Shown here piece by piece: positions 17,457-25,386 of a stretch of 64,000 nucleotides of DNA. Numbering within the stretch: the stretch's first letter is position 1; every line of letters begins with the position of its first letter. The stretch is from an uncultured Alphaproteobacteria bacterium. Its GTDB lineage: Bacteria; Pseudomonadota; Alphaproteobacteria; CAAHEQ01; UBA3637. Where the stretch lies: contig CAKQGY010000003.1 of assembly GCA_934234055.1 (NCBI GenBank), forward strand, positions 1 to 64,000, given 5' to 3'. The notes under the pieces were generated by a model that worked only from the letters and a program-made list of their open reading frames with translations, did not search any database and was not told where the DNA came from. Both the position numbers and the translations under genes were made by a program.

Positions 17457-17482
17457 GGGCGGGCCCTCCCCGCCCTTTTTTC
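17457..17482 (+). terminator. Rho-independent terminator after the autotransporter gene
   Basis: The stem GGGCGGG/CCCGCCC encloses a 5-base loop and is followed by a T run. The rest of 17384-17553 shows no gene. Confidence 0.9.
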
Positions 17483-17553
17483 TAAATCATCATTACAAGC
17501 CTCTTTGTGGAGTGTGTCCCCCCCACACACAATTCCGAACATCATCCTATTCC

Positions 17554-17859
17554 TTACACCGAAAACATCTTCTTCAAAATCCTCAGGATTTCCAGGCGCG
17601 TTCCCTCGGGCAGCGTCCCGATTTTTTCTTTCAGGACCCCTTGCGGGATCGTCCGTATCATATCCAAGGCCACCTGCGCCTGTTTGCCCTTTAACCGCAC
17701 CCCCACGCGTGTGGGAAAGATTCGCTCCACCGTTGTAATCGGGGCAACCGTCGTATAGGTCAGCGTATTATTCATTTCATCAGGCGACACCACGACGCAC
17801 GGCCGCGACAAAGATTTCGTCTCACACAAGAACACATCAAACCGTTTTACCATTCCCAT
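17554..17859 (-). CDS. mazF: MazF/PemK-type toxin (predicted endoribonuclease)
   Basis: The 101-residue protein fits the MazF/PemK fold: an N-terminal GDV-like strand start (KRFDVFLCETKSLSRPCVVVSPDEMN) and the later conserved TYTTVAPITTV and IRTIPQGVLKEKIG. Family members are mRNA-cleaving toxins held in check by a cognate antitoxin. Its start overlaps the antitoxin gene by 13 bases. The usual order, antitoxin then toxin, is kept. Target sequence cannot be inferred. Confidence 0.85.
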   Translation of the reverse strand: MGMVKRFDVFLCETKSLSRPCVVVSPDEMNNTLTYTTVAPITTVERIFPTRVGVRLKGKQAQVALDMIRTIPQGVLKEKIGTLPEGTRLEILRILKKMFSV

Positions 17860-18068
17860 TCTCCTTTATCGCGCAAAGGTTTTTGCCGAACGCCCTCTTG
17901 GAACAGCTCAAACCACGCCGTTCTGTCTTCCTGAGGCGCTTTCAGCAGCACGGTTTTATCTTGGACAGTCAATTCCGCTTCTGCCTGCAAACCACATTCT
18001 TGGATCACATTTTTCGGCAGCCTCACCCCCACCGAGTTTCCGATTTTAACTAACTTTACCTTCATCAT
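17847..18068 (-). CDS. mazE: MazE/AbrB-type antitoxin
   Basis: The 73-residue protein starts with a SpoVT/AbrB DNA-binding fold: VKLVKIGNSVGVRLPKNVI, followed by ECGLQAEAELTV. The C-terminal tail (AWFELFQEGVRQKPLRDKGEWEW) is probably the part that wraps the toxin. Such antitoxins normally autorepress the operon. Its start codon overlaps the stop of the upstream coiled-coil gene by 4 bases, so the toxin-antitoxin pair has no room for its own standard promoter directly upstream. Confidence 0.85.
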   Translation of the reverse strand: MMKVKLVKIGNSVGVRLPKNVIQECGLQAEAELTVQDKTVLLKAPQEDRTAWFELFQEGVRQKPLRDKGEWEW

Positions 18069-19585
18069 TTTTTCCCTTTCAAGATATTCGCTAAAACCAT
18101 ATACAGCCGCCCCGCATCCGAACCGATAACAATGCTCATCAGCAACTGACTTTCATCCGCTTTATTCATTGTTTGTGTCATATTTTCAAAGGCTTCCATA
18201 TACAAGTCTACCGATTTTTTGAACGCCGGATCCGCCTGATACAGGTCTTTCATTTTTTGATATTGTGCCGCGCTCAATTCGGATTTGATATGCCGCATAA
18301 AGACGGTTTTATCACCGTTATAATAGCGTTCCCACAGCATTTCTTCCGACTTGGGCGCGAACAGGTGCGCCATATCCACGGACAAATCCTGCAACCGAGT
18401 CAAGATTCCCCCCGCTTCTTTCAGCAGGTTATCCGTCCGCACTTGCTGCACCATCGGGATATGCCCCATTGCCTGCCCGGCTTTTTCAATCTGTTGCACA
18501 ACAGCGCCGGCATCCTGCTTAAAGCCCTGCAAAGCTTCCCGCAGTTCGTCTTTCACAGTCCCCAGGGCCAGCCCGGCTTCGTCGGCTTTATGCACCGCAT
18601 TAGCCGCCATTTTCAGGACTTCCGCCGATTCGTTTTTCAGCGACGCTTCCACACCGGCCATTTTAGCCGCTGTTTTTCCGACTTCCTGCTCCAACAGGTC
18701 CCCATGCGCCCGAAACACCGACAGCACTTTTTCCAAGTTCGCAAACAGCCGCGCATTTTGTTGCCGCGCGCTGGTCTCATACAGGTTAATCGATTCCTCA
18801 ATATGCGCACTGTTTTCGGCCAAGCCCGCCATGACATTGCCCGCCTGCGCCACAGACTGAACCGTTTGCTTATTCGTGCGTTCAATTTCCTGAGCCAAAG
18901 CTTTCATATCGCCCGCTTCTTGTGCCAAAGCCTGCGCCAGTTGCGTTGTTTCCTGCACGGTCGTTGTCATCACGCGGTTCAAAGTCGCCGCTTGTTCGGC
19001 AAACAGAGCCGCCGTTTTATCCGATTGCGTATTGGCCAGTTCCGTCATTTCGGCCAAGTTTTGCACATGCTCCGTGATTTGTCGCACCGATTCCAGCGTT
19101 TTCGTGTCCACATGTTGAATAACGGCACTTAAATCCCGCACCCATTTTTTCAAGTCATCACGCACCGATTGTGTTTGCGCATTGACATCTTGAAAAACCG
19201 TTCTGAATTCCTGGATTTGTGCACGCAAAGCCTCTGTCAAAGTCCGTGTATAAATTGCACCTTCTTCGGTCGGATAGACCAGTTCGTTCAAATAGGACCG
19301 CAGTTCTTTGGCTTCTGTTTCCATTTGATCCGTCCGATCAAAGTAAGCACAGATCAACCACACCACGACCATCGGCAAGGCCAATCCGCCCAGCCCGCCG
19401 ATCAGCTCCGCCGGCGCCATATTGACATAGTTTTGGCTCCACCCGGCTGCGACCAAGTATTGGATCATAAAGACAATCCAACACGCACTAAACAGACCCG
19501 AGATCCAGAAATAGCGATTTTGCCACCACCGACGCCGTCCCACAGCGCCCCCGGCCAAAAACAGTAAATCATCTTGCGTTTTCAT
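18065..19585 (-). CDS. Membrane-anchored coiled-coil protein coupled to MazEF
   Basis: The 506-residue protein has two N-terminal membrane segments (about residues 25-50 and 60-85), then a very long alpha-helical coiled-coil region (about 90-390) rich in Ala, Gln and Glu, resembling the signalling part of chemoreceptors but without a recognisable methyl-accepting hairpin motif. The C-terminal 100 residues look globular (EEMLWERYYNGDKTVFMRHIK, SIVIGSDAGRLYMVLANIL). I do not recognise a named family. Its stop overlaps the antitoxin start by 4 bases, which suggests a three-gene transcript. Confidence 0.7.
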   Translation of the reverse strand: MKTQDDLLFLAGGAVGRRRWWQNRYFWISGLFSACWIVFMIQYLVAAGWSQNYVNMAPAELIGGLGGLALPMVVVWLICAYFDRTDQMETEAKELRSYLNELVYPTEEGAIYTRTLTEALRAQIQEFRTVFQDVNAQTQSVRDDLKKWVRDLSAVIQHVDTKTLESVRQITEHVQNLAEMTELANTQSDKTAALFAEQAATLNRVMTTTVQETTQLAQALAQEAGDMKALAQEIERTNKQTVQSVAQAGNVMAGLAENSAHIEESINLYETSARQQNARLFANLEKVLSVFRAHGDLLEQEVGKTAAKMAGVEASLKNESAEVLKMAANAVHKADEAGLALGTVKDELREALQGFKQDAGAVVQQIEKAGQAMGHIPMVQQVRTDNLLKEAGGILTRLQDLSVDMAHLFAPKSEEMLWERYYNGDKTVFMRHIKSELSAAQYQKMKDLYQADPAFKKSVDLYMEAFENMTQTMNKADESQLLMSIVIGSDAGRLYMVLANILKGKK

Positions 19586-19639
19586 TTCTTTTTTCCTTTC
19601 ATTTCAAACAGATATAACCGGTAAGATAGATAGATTTTT

Positions 19640-20293
19640 TTATTTTTCTTTATTTTTCCTTATTCTTTTAACAATCCAAAGCGGAATAAATACAACCACA
19701 AATAAAACTCCCAGGCCCAAAATCACTTCATATTCAGACTTAAAAATTCCCTTATGTCCTATTTCATAGTCCAGGATTTGAATCACCGGTGACAATAAAA
19801 GTGCGCAAACAGCCGCAATCATTATCACTTTTGTTATCCGCTTTATCACCAGATATCCCCAACATTTTTTCCGGATTTTTTTAACAATCCAAAACGGAAT
19901 AAATACAACAACTGACAAAACTCCCAATATAAAAATCATCGCCCGTGGATTTCTAAAAGTAGTTAGAATCCGATTAAAGACAGGACATAAATCAAATATA
20001 TTTCGGCTAAAATAACGCTTACAATCATTAAAATCCCCATCTTCGGCCACATAGCCCGCAGGAATGGAGTAATAGCCGGTCTTACAGCAATTTTGTTTGA
20101 TTTCCCGGTTTGCACAGCGACTTTCCACCGCTGTTTTCCCCATAAAAACCGGATAGGAATAATCGCATTGCCGACATTCTTTGGCGTTCCTATCCCAAAC
20201 CGGACAAGTCATTTGCCCAACCAGCCGTGCCCCGCCCCAAATACTTGCCATTAAACACACAATTATCAAACTCCATATTATCTTTTTCTTCAT
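19640..20293 (-). CDS. Membrane protein with cysteine-rich ectodomain and internal repeat
   Basis: The 217-residue protein opens with a signal anchor, then a cysteine-rich segment of about 80 residues (ECRQCDYSYPVF, RCANREIKQNCC, NDCKRY). The second half has membrane segments in which a unit is duplicated: ILGVLSVVVFIPFWIVKKIRK and LGVLFVVVFIPLWIVKRIRK, also visible in the DNA. The cysteine spacing C-x-x-C...C-x-x-R...C resembles a part of the pilin-like protein at 44 (CIPCADP...NACPQRT...C). AGGAG precedes the start. Function unknown. Confidence 0.65.
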   Translation of the reverse strand: MKKKIIWSLIIVCLMASIWGGARLVGQMTCPVWDRNAKECRQCDYSYPVFMGKTAVESRCANREIKQNCCKTGYYSIPAGYVAEDGDFNDCKRYFSRNIFDLCPVFNRILTTFRNPRAMIFILGVLSVVVFIPFWIVKKIRKKCWGYLVIKRITKVIMIAAVCALLLSPVIQILDYEIGHKGIFKSEYEVILGLGVLFVVVFIPLWIVKRIRKNKEK

Positions 20294-20319
20294 ATTTCTC
20301 TCCTTTTATCTTCTTTATA

Positions 20320-20475
20320 TCATTCTAGACACTGCGTAAACTCGGACATGCCGGTCCTACCCTCCTTTCCGACCAGTTTAACACCCGGTGTCCCGATGAA
20401 CTGGTCGCCGCAAAACCGCATATCACCGCGTTTTTTCGACCCCAAAAACCGGTCCACAGCTTCAACATAGCCCAT
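20320..20475 (-). CDS. Putative 51-residue protein
   Basis: An open frame runs from ATG 20475 to TGA 20320 and encodes MGYVEAVDRFLGSKKRGD..., then DQFIGTPGVKLVGKEGR and ends SEFTQCLE. A weak GGAAG lies upstream. Codon choice looks like that of real genes, and the frame fills most of the 20294-20576 gap. GACCAGTT...AACTGGTC is an inverted repeat inside it, so an RNA role is an alternative. I recognise no family. Confidence 0.35.
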   Translation of the reverse strand: MGYVEAVDRFLGSKKRGDMRFCGDQFIGTPGVKLVGKEGRTGMSEFTQCLE

Positions 20476-20510
20476 TTTACTTCCGAATGCAACAAAAAAA
20501 TAATAACAAT

Positions 20511-20580
20511 GTAATTACATACACATTTTTGTATATACAAAGTAATTACAAAACACACCAAGTAATCATAATGTAATTAC
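20511..20580. repeat. GTAATTAC repeat cluster, locus 1
   Basis: Exact GTAATTAC copies occur at 20511-20518, 20542-20549 and 20573-20580, with a near copy at 20562. GTATATACA at 20531 lies 2 bases before the middle copy. The same GTATATACA-N2-GTAATTAC arrangement occurs at 29157-29175. The holA stop codon lies in the last copy. Confidence 0.75.
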
Positions 20581-21599
20581 TTTATCCGCCGCACGGCGTT
20601 TGTAATTTGAAGCACCACCCGATTCAAGGCTATTCCAATCGGAAACCCGGTCGTTTTGGCTTCTTTCTCTGTTTGAATAAGGTTCTTTAACACTTTGACA
20701 ATAAAAGGTTTTTTCAATAATCGCAACTGCAATCTGACGCTATCGGTCATTCGGTATTGTGCCGGTCGCAGCATTTTGGCCACGCCGGCCTCAATACCGT
20801 TTTGTTCTACCACGCATGCTGCGTCCAATAACTTGTTGAAATAGTTATATAAAATACGGATAATGGCGACTTCTGTTTCACCATTTTCAATCATCAATGT
20901 GTATTCCCGTTGTGCTTGCGTCAATTGCCCGGTTGCCACTGCACAGCACAGCGCATCAGCCGACGCCCCTGCCGTATCCGTAATCACCGCATCCACATCA
21001 GCTTCATCAACCGTTTTTTTATCGCCCAAATAAGTGATCAGTTTATCCAACTCCTGCCGGGTCAACAGGCGATTTTCGCCCAATTTTTCACTCATCAGCA
21101 CCAGGGCAGGGCGCGAAATTGTCTTTTGTTTTTCAAACAGATAGCCACGAATAAAAGCTTGCACTTCCTTGTCCGCTTCCGCATAGCAGACCACACTTAA
21201 AACCGCCTCGTGATTTTCGCCCCAATTCCGCAGCCCCGAACTTTTCGTCAAATTCCCCGCGCTGATCAGCAGAAAGCTATCCGTTTTGATTTGCTCGACA
21301 TAGTCCACCACTGCCTCCAAAATCGTATTATCTGCTTCTTTCAACCAGATCAGTTTCCGCCCGCCCAACAAGGATACCGCATTTCCTTCATCTGTCAGAA
21401 TACTTGGTATTTCCTTTATTTTTGAAGGAGTTAGTTTCACAACACAGAAGTCATCTTTCATATTTTCCACGATAATTCCGGCGATTTTTTCCGACACTTC
21501 CTGAACCATACCCTGCTCGGGTCCAAACACCAAAGCGGCCTTAAAACCGGATTTGATTTGCGGGATCAGAGCGCTTACCTGATGTTCTTTAGCCTTCAC
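20577..21599 (-). CDS. holA: DNA polymerase III subunit delta
   Basis: The 340-residue protein matches HolA. It opens with ALIPQIKSGFKAALVFGPEQGMVQE, the degenerate nucleotide-binding fold of the clamp-loader wrench, has the central SFLLISAGNLTKSSGLRNW, and the collar helices (ALCCAVATGQLTQAQREYTLMIE) in the C-terminal third. The delta subunit opens the sliding clamp. It overlaps lptE by 4 bases, a pairing common in Proteobacteria, where leuS often precedes both; leuS is not here. Its stop codon lies in a GTAATTAC repeat. Confidence 0.92.
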   Translation of the reverse strand: MKAKEHQVSALIPQIKSGFKAALVFGPEQGMVQEVSEKIAGIIVENMKDDFCVVKLTPSKIKEIPSILTDEGNAVSLLGGRKLIWLKEADNTILEAVVDYVEQIKTDSFLLISAGNLTKSSGLRNWGENHEAVLSVVCYAEADKEVQAFIRGYLFEKQKTISRPALVLMSEKLGENRLLTRQELDKLITYLGDKKTVDEADVDAVITDTAGASADALCCAVATGQLTQAQREYTLMIENGETEVAIIRILYNYFNKLLDAACVVEQNGIEAGVAKMLRPAQYRMTDSVRLQLRLLKKPFIVKVLKNLIQTEKEAKTTGFPIGIALNRVVLQITNAVRRIK

Positions 21600-22099
21600 G
21601 ATTCCAGCCCCTTAAAATACGACAGAATATGCAACGCAATTTCATCAGACATCACCTTGATCAGGTTTTGATACAACTGATCTTTTGACACAACCGTCGC
21701 ATACGGTTCGCGGATCAGGTTAAACAAGCCGCTGCTGTTCAGTGATGCCGATACCACCTTTTCACCGCTATCTGATTGAATCAGTGTATAAAAGGCCACC
21801 ACATTCATTTCTTCAATCGTTGCAAAGTTATCATCTTTCAAGCTTTTATCAGAATAACTCGGCGCGCCCAGTCGCACTTCCAAGCGGTATTTTTTCGGGC
21901 GGTTCAGTTGTTTTGGGTTTAGTTTTTCCGCCAGGATCAGTTCCATCTGATATCCGCCTTCACCCGAGATCGGTTCTACCGCCACGGCGGCCGTTTGTTC
22001 AATGATATTTTGTTTATTATTTTCAGTCAGATACAGCGGCCGAAACCCGCACCCGACCAAGCCCAAAACCGCCACCAACATCAAACCGTATTTTTTCAT
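21596..22099 (-). CDS. lptE: LPS-assembly lipoprotein LptE
   Basis: The 167-residue protein has a lipoprotein signal MKKYGLMLVAVLGLVGCGFRP with the lipobox Cys at position 17, followed by the GFRPLY motif typical of LptE. The mature part is about 150 residues. LptE plugs the LptD barrel and helps insert lipopolysaccharide into the outer membrane. Its stop overlaps the start of holA. This supports an LPS-containing outer membrane. Confidence 0.9.
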   Translation of the reverse strand: MKKYGLMLVAVLGLVGCGFRPLYLTENNKQNIIEQTAAVAVEPISGEGGYQMELILAEKLNPKQLNRPKKYRLEVRLGAPSYSDKSLKDDNFATIEEMNVVAFYTLIQSDSGEKVVSASLNSSGLFNLIREPYATVVSKDQLYQNLIKVMSDEIALHILSYFKGLES

Positions 22100-22186
22100 T
22101 TTTTTGCCTTTCTGTTGCCATTATACCCAGATTCCAGTTGAAATACAAGCAAAAATAATATATCCTACACAAAAAGGAATAAAACA

Positions 22187-23038
22187 ATGAAACCCAAAAT
22201 CACAGTTATAGTCGGCCCCACGGCCAGCGGTAAATCAGCCCTTGCACTTCGTCTGGCTTTGGCCACATCCGGCACGATTATCAATGCCGATGCCATTCAA
22301 ACTTATCACGATTTATCAATTATTTCCGCGCGTCCGACGCCGGCCGAAACCGGGGCTGTTCCGCATTTGCTTTACGGCTACTTAGGCCCAAACGAGCAAA
22401 GCTCTGTCCAAGATTGGCTCACGCGCGTTGTCCCGGTTTTAAAGGACACCCCCAATCCGATTTTGGTTGGTGGCACAGGGCTTTACATTTCTGCGCTGAT
22501 CAACGGCCTCAACGATATGCCCGACATTCCGCCCGAGGTTCGCGCCTTTGTGCGTCAGATGGACATTGACGAAGTCCGCCGTCGTATGCCGGATTTCCCA
22601 TTCCCGGATCCCCAGCGTCAGCGTCGCGCGCTGGAAGTGCTCCTTGCATCCGGCCGGCCGCTATCGTATTTCCAAAGCCAACCCAAAAAGAAGGTTCTGG
22701 ACGCGGATTTTCGGGTGCTTTTTATCAATCCGAATCGCGCGGATTTATATGAAAATTGCGCCAACCGCTTTCATCAAATGATCGGGCAGGGGGGTATAGA
22801 GGAGGTTCAACACCTGCTTACATTAAACCCCACCGGCGGCGTTCTGGGAGCAATCGGTGTATCCGAAATTACATCGTATTTACAAGGGGTTATTACACGC
22901 GAACAGATGATTAAATCTGCGATTTTGGCCACCCGCCATTACGCCAAACGTCAAGTCACCTGGTTCCGGCATCAAATTCCGGCCGACATTGTCATTCGCG
23001 ATTCGGCGTCTTTTGACCTTACAACTCTGCCGACGTAA
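22187..23038 (+). CDS. miaA: tRNA dimethylallyltransferase MiaA
   Basis: The 283-residue protein has the P-loop GPTASGKSALALRLA near the start, the substrate motif INADAIQTYHDL (the usual D-S-x-Q is here A-I-Q), the VGGTGLYISALINGL motif and the C-terminal ILATRHYAKRQVTWFRHQ. It prenylates A37 of tRNAs reading U-starting codons. It is somewhat shorter than the E. coli enzyme, losing C-terminal sequence. Its last 20 bases overlap the 3' end of parB on the other strand. Confidence 0.95.
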   Translation: MKPKITVIVGPTASGKSALALRLALATSGTIINADAIQTYHDLSIISARPTPAETGAVPHLLYGYLGPNEQSSVQDWLTRVVPVLKDTPNPILVGGTGLYISALINGLNDMPDIPPEVRAFVRQMDIDEVRRRMPDFPFPDPQRQRRALEVLLASGRPLSYFQSQPKKKVLDADFRVLFINPNRADLYENCANRFHQMIGQGGIEEVQHLLTLNPTGGVLGAIGVSEITSYLQGVITREQMIKSAILATRHYAKRQVTWFRHQIPADIVIRDSASFDLTTLPT

Positions 23039-23924
23039 TAGACTTATCCGCCATCAGGCGTTGCAAGATTTCATTCATCATTTCCGGCGTGTCATAGGCT
23101 ACTTCAATTGTGCCACCCGCACCGTTCCAGTTGATTTTGACCACTGTTTTCAGCAGGGCACTTGCCTGCCGTTCCAGGGCGATCAGTTCTGCATCTTTTT
23201 GTTCTGATTTTTCAAAGGGTTTCGGCGGTTTTGGCACCTTGATTTTTTGGCTGTTGGCCAGTTTTTCGGTTTCCCGCACGCTCAAACCTTTCACTACGAT
23301 TTCCCGGGCCAAAGCGGTTGCATTTTTAGCCGTCAACAAAGCGCGTGCATGACCGATACTTATTTCTTTATTTTCAACCAGTTGCTTGATTTCTTCCGGC
23401 AAACTCAACAGGCGCAGCATATTCGCCACATGGCTCCGACTTTTGCCCACGATTCGCGACACTTCGTCCTGAGTATAAAAGAATTCGCTCATCAGGCGAT
23501 TATACGCCGCCGCTTCTTCCAAGGGATTCAAATCCTCGCGTTGCAGGTTATCAATCAAGGCCACTTCCATGGCTTCTTCATTACTTAAATCCTTGATAAT
23601 AACGGGTAATTCTTTCAGGCCAACGATTTTTGCCGCGCGGAATCGCCGCTCCCCGGCGATAATTTCATAGACCGCCGACCCCTCACTATGCCGCACCAAC
23701 AGGGGCTGCAACACACCTTTTTCCCGAATCGATTGGACCAAGTCTTCCAAAGCGGAATCCGAGAACACCCGCCGCGGCTGATACAAACTCGGTAATAAAT
23801 CATCAATTGGGATTTGATGGATCATATTTCTTTGTTTTTCAACAGGTTGATCAAACTCTTCCGGCAGGAAATCATCCCCCATCAAAGCACTTAAACCTTT
23901 ACCCAGTCCTAAATTTTTATCCAT
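23019..23924 (-). CDS. parB: Chromosome-partitioning protein ParB
   Basis: From ATG 23924 (GGAGAAAATA upstream) the protein is 301 residues. It has the N-terminal GLGKGLSALMG motif, the ParB/Spo0J nuclease-fold domain with GERRFRAAK, and the helix-turn-helix SEFFYTQDEVSRIVGKSRSHVANMLRL, then a C-terminal dimerisation region. ParB binds parS sites and spreads, loading SMC. Two perfect parS sites lie 1.4 kb away at 25305 and 25369. The frame could extend to 23942, but that start is less well placed. parA overlaps it by 8 bases. Confidence 0.97.
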   Translation of the reverse strand: MDKNLGLGKGLSALMGDDFLPEEFDQPVEKQRNMIHQIPIDDLLPSLYQPRRVFSDSALEDLVQSIREKGVLQPLLVRHSEGSAVYEIIAGERRFRAAKIVGLKELPVIIKDLSNEEAMEVALIDNLQREDLNPLEEAAAYNRLMSEFFYTQDEVSRIVGKSRSHVANMLRLLSLPEEIKQLVENKEISIGHARALLTAKNATALAREIVVKGLSVRETEKLANSQKIKVPKPPKPFEKSEQKDAELIALERQASALLKTVVKINWNGAGGTIEVAYDTPEMMNEILQRLMADKSITSAEL

Positions 23925-24693
23925 TATTTTCTCCTTTTTCACGTCTTAATACTTCGCCGGCCAAGCGGATATAGCTTTGCGCACCGACACTTCTGAAATC
24001 ATATAACATCACAGGCTTCCCGTGCGAGGGTGCTTCGGGAATGCGCACATTACGCGGAATGACGGTATCGAAAACCAAATCCCCAAAGAATGATTGCACA
24101 TCATTCACCACCGAGCGCGACAACCGCGACCGCCCGTCATACATCGTCATCACAATTCCCTCCACTTTCAGGGTCGGATTAAAGTTTTTCTTAATTCTTT
24201 CAATGGTTTTCATCAGGTCAGCCACCCCTTCCAAAGCCAAATATTCGCACTGCACCGGTATGATCACCGAGGTTGACGCCACCAACGCATTCATTGTCAG
24301 CAGCCCCACGGCCGGCGGACAATCCACAAAGATATAGTCAAAATCCGCCAACCCCGCCATCGCTTTTTTCAGGTAAAATTGCGGGCGCTCCACATCGGCC
24401 AATTCAATATCAACGCCCAGCAATTCCTGACTGGCCGGCAGGACATATAAATACGGAATCGCTGTCGGCAGCACGCATTCCGCCGCCGCATAGCGCCCCG
24501 TTAAAACCGTATAAGAACTTTTACCCCCCTGGCACCGTTTCAGACCCAAACTGACCGTCGCGTTTCCCTGCGGATCCAAATCAATAATCAACACTTTTTT
24601 CTTTAACGCTGACAGGGCCGTGGCTAAATTCACCGTCGTTGTTGTTTTACCGACACCGCCTTTTTGGTTGGATATGGAAAAGATTTTAGTCAT
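23917..24693 (-). CDS. parA: Chromosome-partitioning ATPase ParA
   Basis: The 258-residue protein has the deviant Walker A NQKGGVGKTTTTVNLATAL, the Walker B region DYIFVDCPPAVGLL and the characteristic VIPVQCEYLALEGVADL. It is a Soj-type ATPase that drives ParB-parS segregation. Gene order rsmG-parA-parB with 8-base overlaps on both sides is typical near bacterial origins. Transcription runs away from the candidate origin at 26.5 kb. Confidence 0.97.
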   Translation of the reverse strand: MTKIFSISNQKGGVGKTTTTVNLATALSALKKKVLIIDLDPQGNATVSLGLKRCQGGKSSYTVLTGRYAAAECVLPTAIPYLYVLPASQELLGVDIELADVERPQFYLKKAMAGLADFDYIFVDCPPAVGLLTMNALVASTSVIIPVQCEYLALEGVADLMKTIERIKKNFNPTLKVEGIVMTMYDGRSRLSRSVVNDVQSFFGDLVFDTVIPRNVRIPEAPSHGKPVMLYDFRSVGAQSYIRLAGEVLRREKGENNG

Positions 24694-25288
24694 TTGAAAC
24701 CTCCGTTATTTTTAACACATAACTATTTGATTTTGTTATACTTTTTATTTTTTCTATTTGGAATTTACAGGGGCAGTTTTGAATCTCGCTGTCGCAATTT
24801 TCCCCTTTCAAAAACAGGCATACAGCCTCTTTTTTCATCAGGGGTTTTCCCCATTTTAGTAATTGTTCCAATGGCGCCAAGGCCCGCGCCGTGATTACAT
24901 CGGCCGCCACACCGGACACCGTCTCAATCCGCTGATTTAAAACAACGGCATTCAGATTTAAATTTCTAATTATCTCTTTCAAAAACAAGGATTTTTTCAT
25001 ATCACTTTCAATTAAAATCACTTGCCGATTTGGGCGGTTATCAGCTTTATTTAAGATTGCCAACACCAACCCCGGAAAGCCCGCGCCGCTGCCCATATCC
25101 GCCACAATTTCAGCCCGTTCCGGCAGGCATGTATACAGTTGTGCCGAATCCACAATATGCCGATTCCATATATCCGAAATTGTGGTTGGGGAAATTAAAT
25201 TGACTGCCTGTTGCCACTTTTTCAGCAAAGCTATATACCTGTCCAAATCGGGGCGTGCCGTTGTCAATAATGTGTCAAGTGAGTCCAT
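24686..25288 (-). CDS. rsmG: 16S rRNA (guanine(527)-N(7))-methyltransferase
   Basis: The 200-residue protein, from ATG 25288 with AAGGA upstream, carries NLISPTTISDIWNRHIVDSAQL and the SAM-binding EIVADMGSGAGFPGLVLAI. These are RsmG (GidB) signatures. The frame could run up to 25342, but that extension would read through a parS palindrome and is not credible. It methylates G527 of 16S rRNA; loss gives low-level streptomycin resistance in other bacteria. It begins the rsmG-parA-parB operon. Confidence 0.96.
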   Translation of the reverse strand: MDSLDTLLTTARPDLDRYIALLKKWQQAVNLISPTTISDIWNRHIVDSAQLYTCLPERAEIVADMGSGAGFPGLVLAILNKADNRPNRQVILIESDMKKSLFLKEIIRNLNLNAVVLNQRIETVSGVAADVITARALAPLEQLLKWGKPLMKKEAVCLFLKGENCDSEIQNCPCKFQIEKIKSITKSNSYVLKITEVSND

Positions 25289-25304
25289 TTTTATCCTTTT
25301 TTTA

Positions 25305-25320
25305 TGTTTCACGTGAAACA
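25305..25320. promoter_or_regulatory. parS site 1
   Basis: TGTTTCACGTGAAACA is a perfect 16-bp palindrome and matches the parS consensus bound by ParB. It lies in the leader of rsmG. Confidence 0.93.
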
Positions 25321-25368
25321 TTTCTAACATATACTTTTTCATTTTTCAAGCATTTTTGCCGGAAAAAG

Positions 25369-25384
25369 TGTTTCACGTGAAACA
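25369..25384. promoter_or_regulatory. parS site 2
   Basis: A second identical TGTTTCACGTGAAACA, 64 bp from the first, lies just outside the 3' end of the gene at 25387. The two sites bracket the only gap in this block. Confidence 0.93.
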
Positions 25385-25386
25385 TT

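Noticed and set aside
18173..19132. Long + strand frame of 319 codons opposite the coiled-coil gene
   Set aside because: It is the antisense shadow of a helical coiled-coil protein, with His/Arg/Phe-rich composition and no ribosome-binding site.
25305..25342. N-terminal extension of rsmG to 25342
   Set aside because: The extension would translate a parS palindrome (MFHVKH); the family start at 25288 has a ribosome-binding site.
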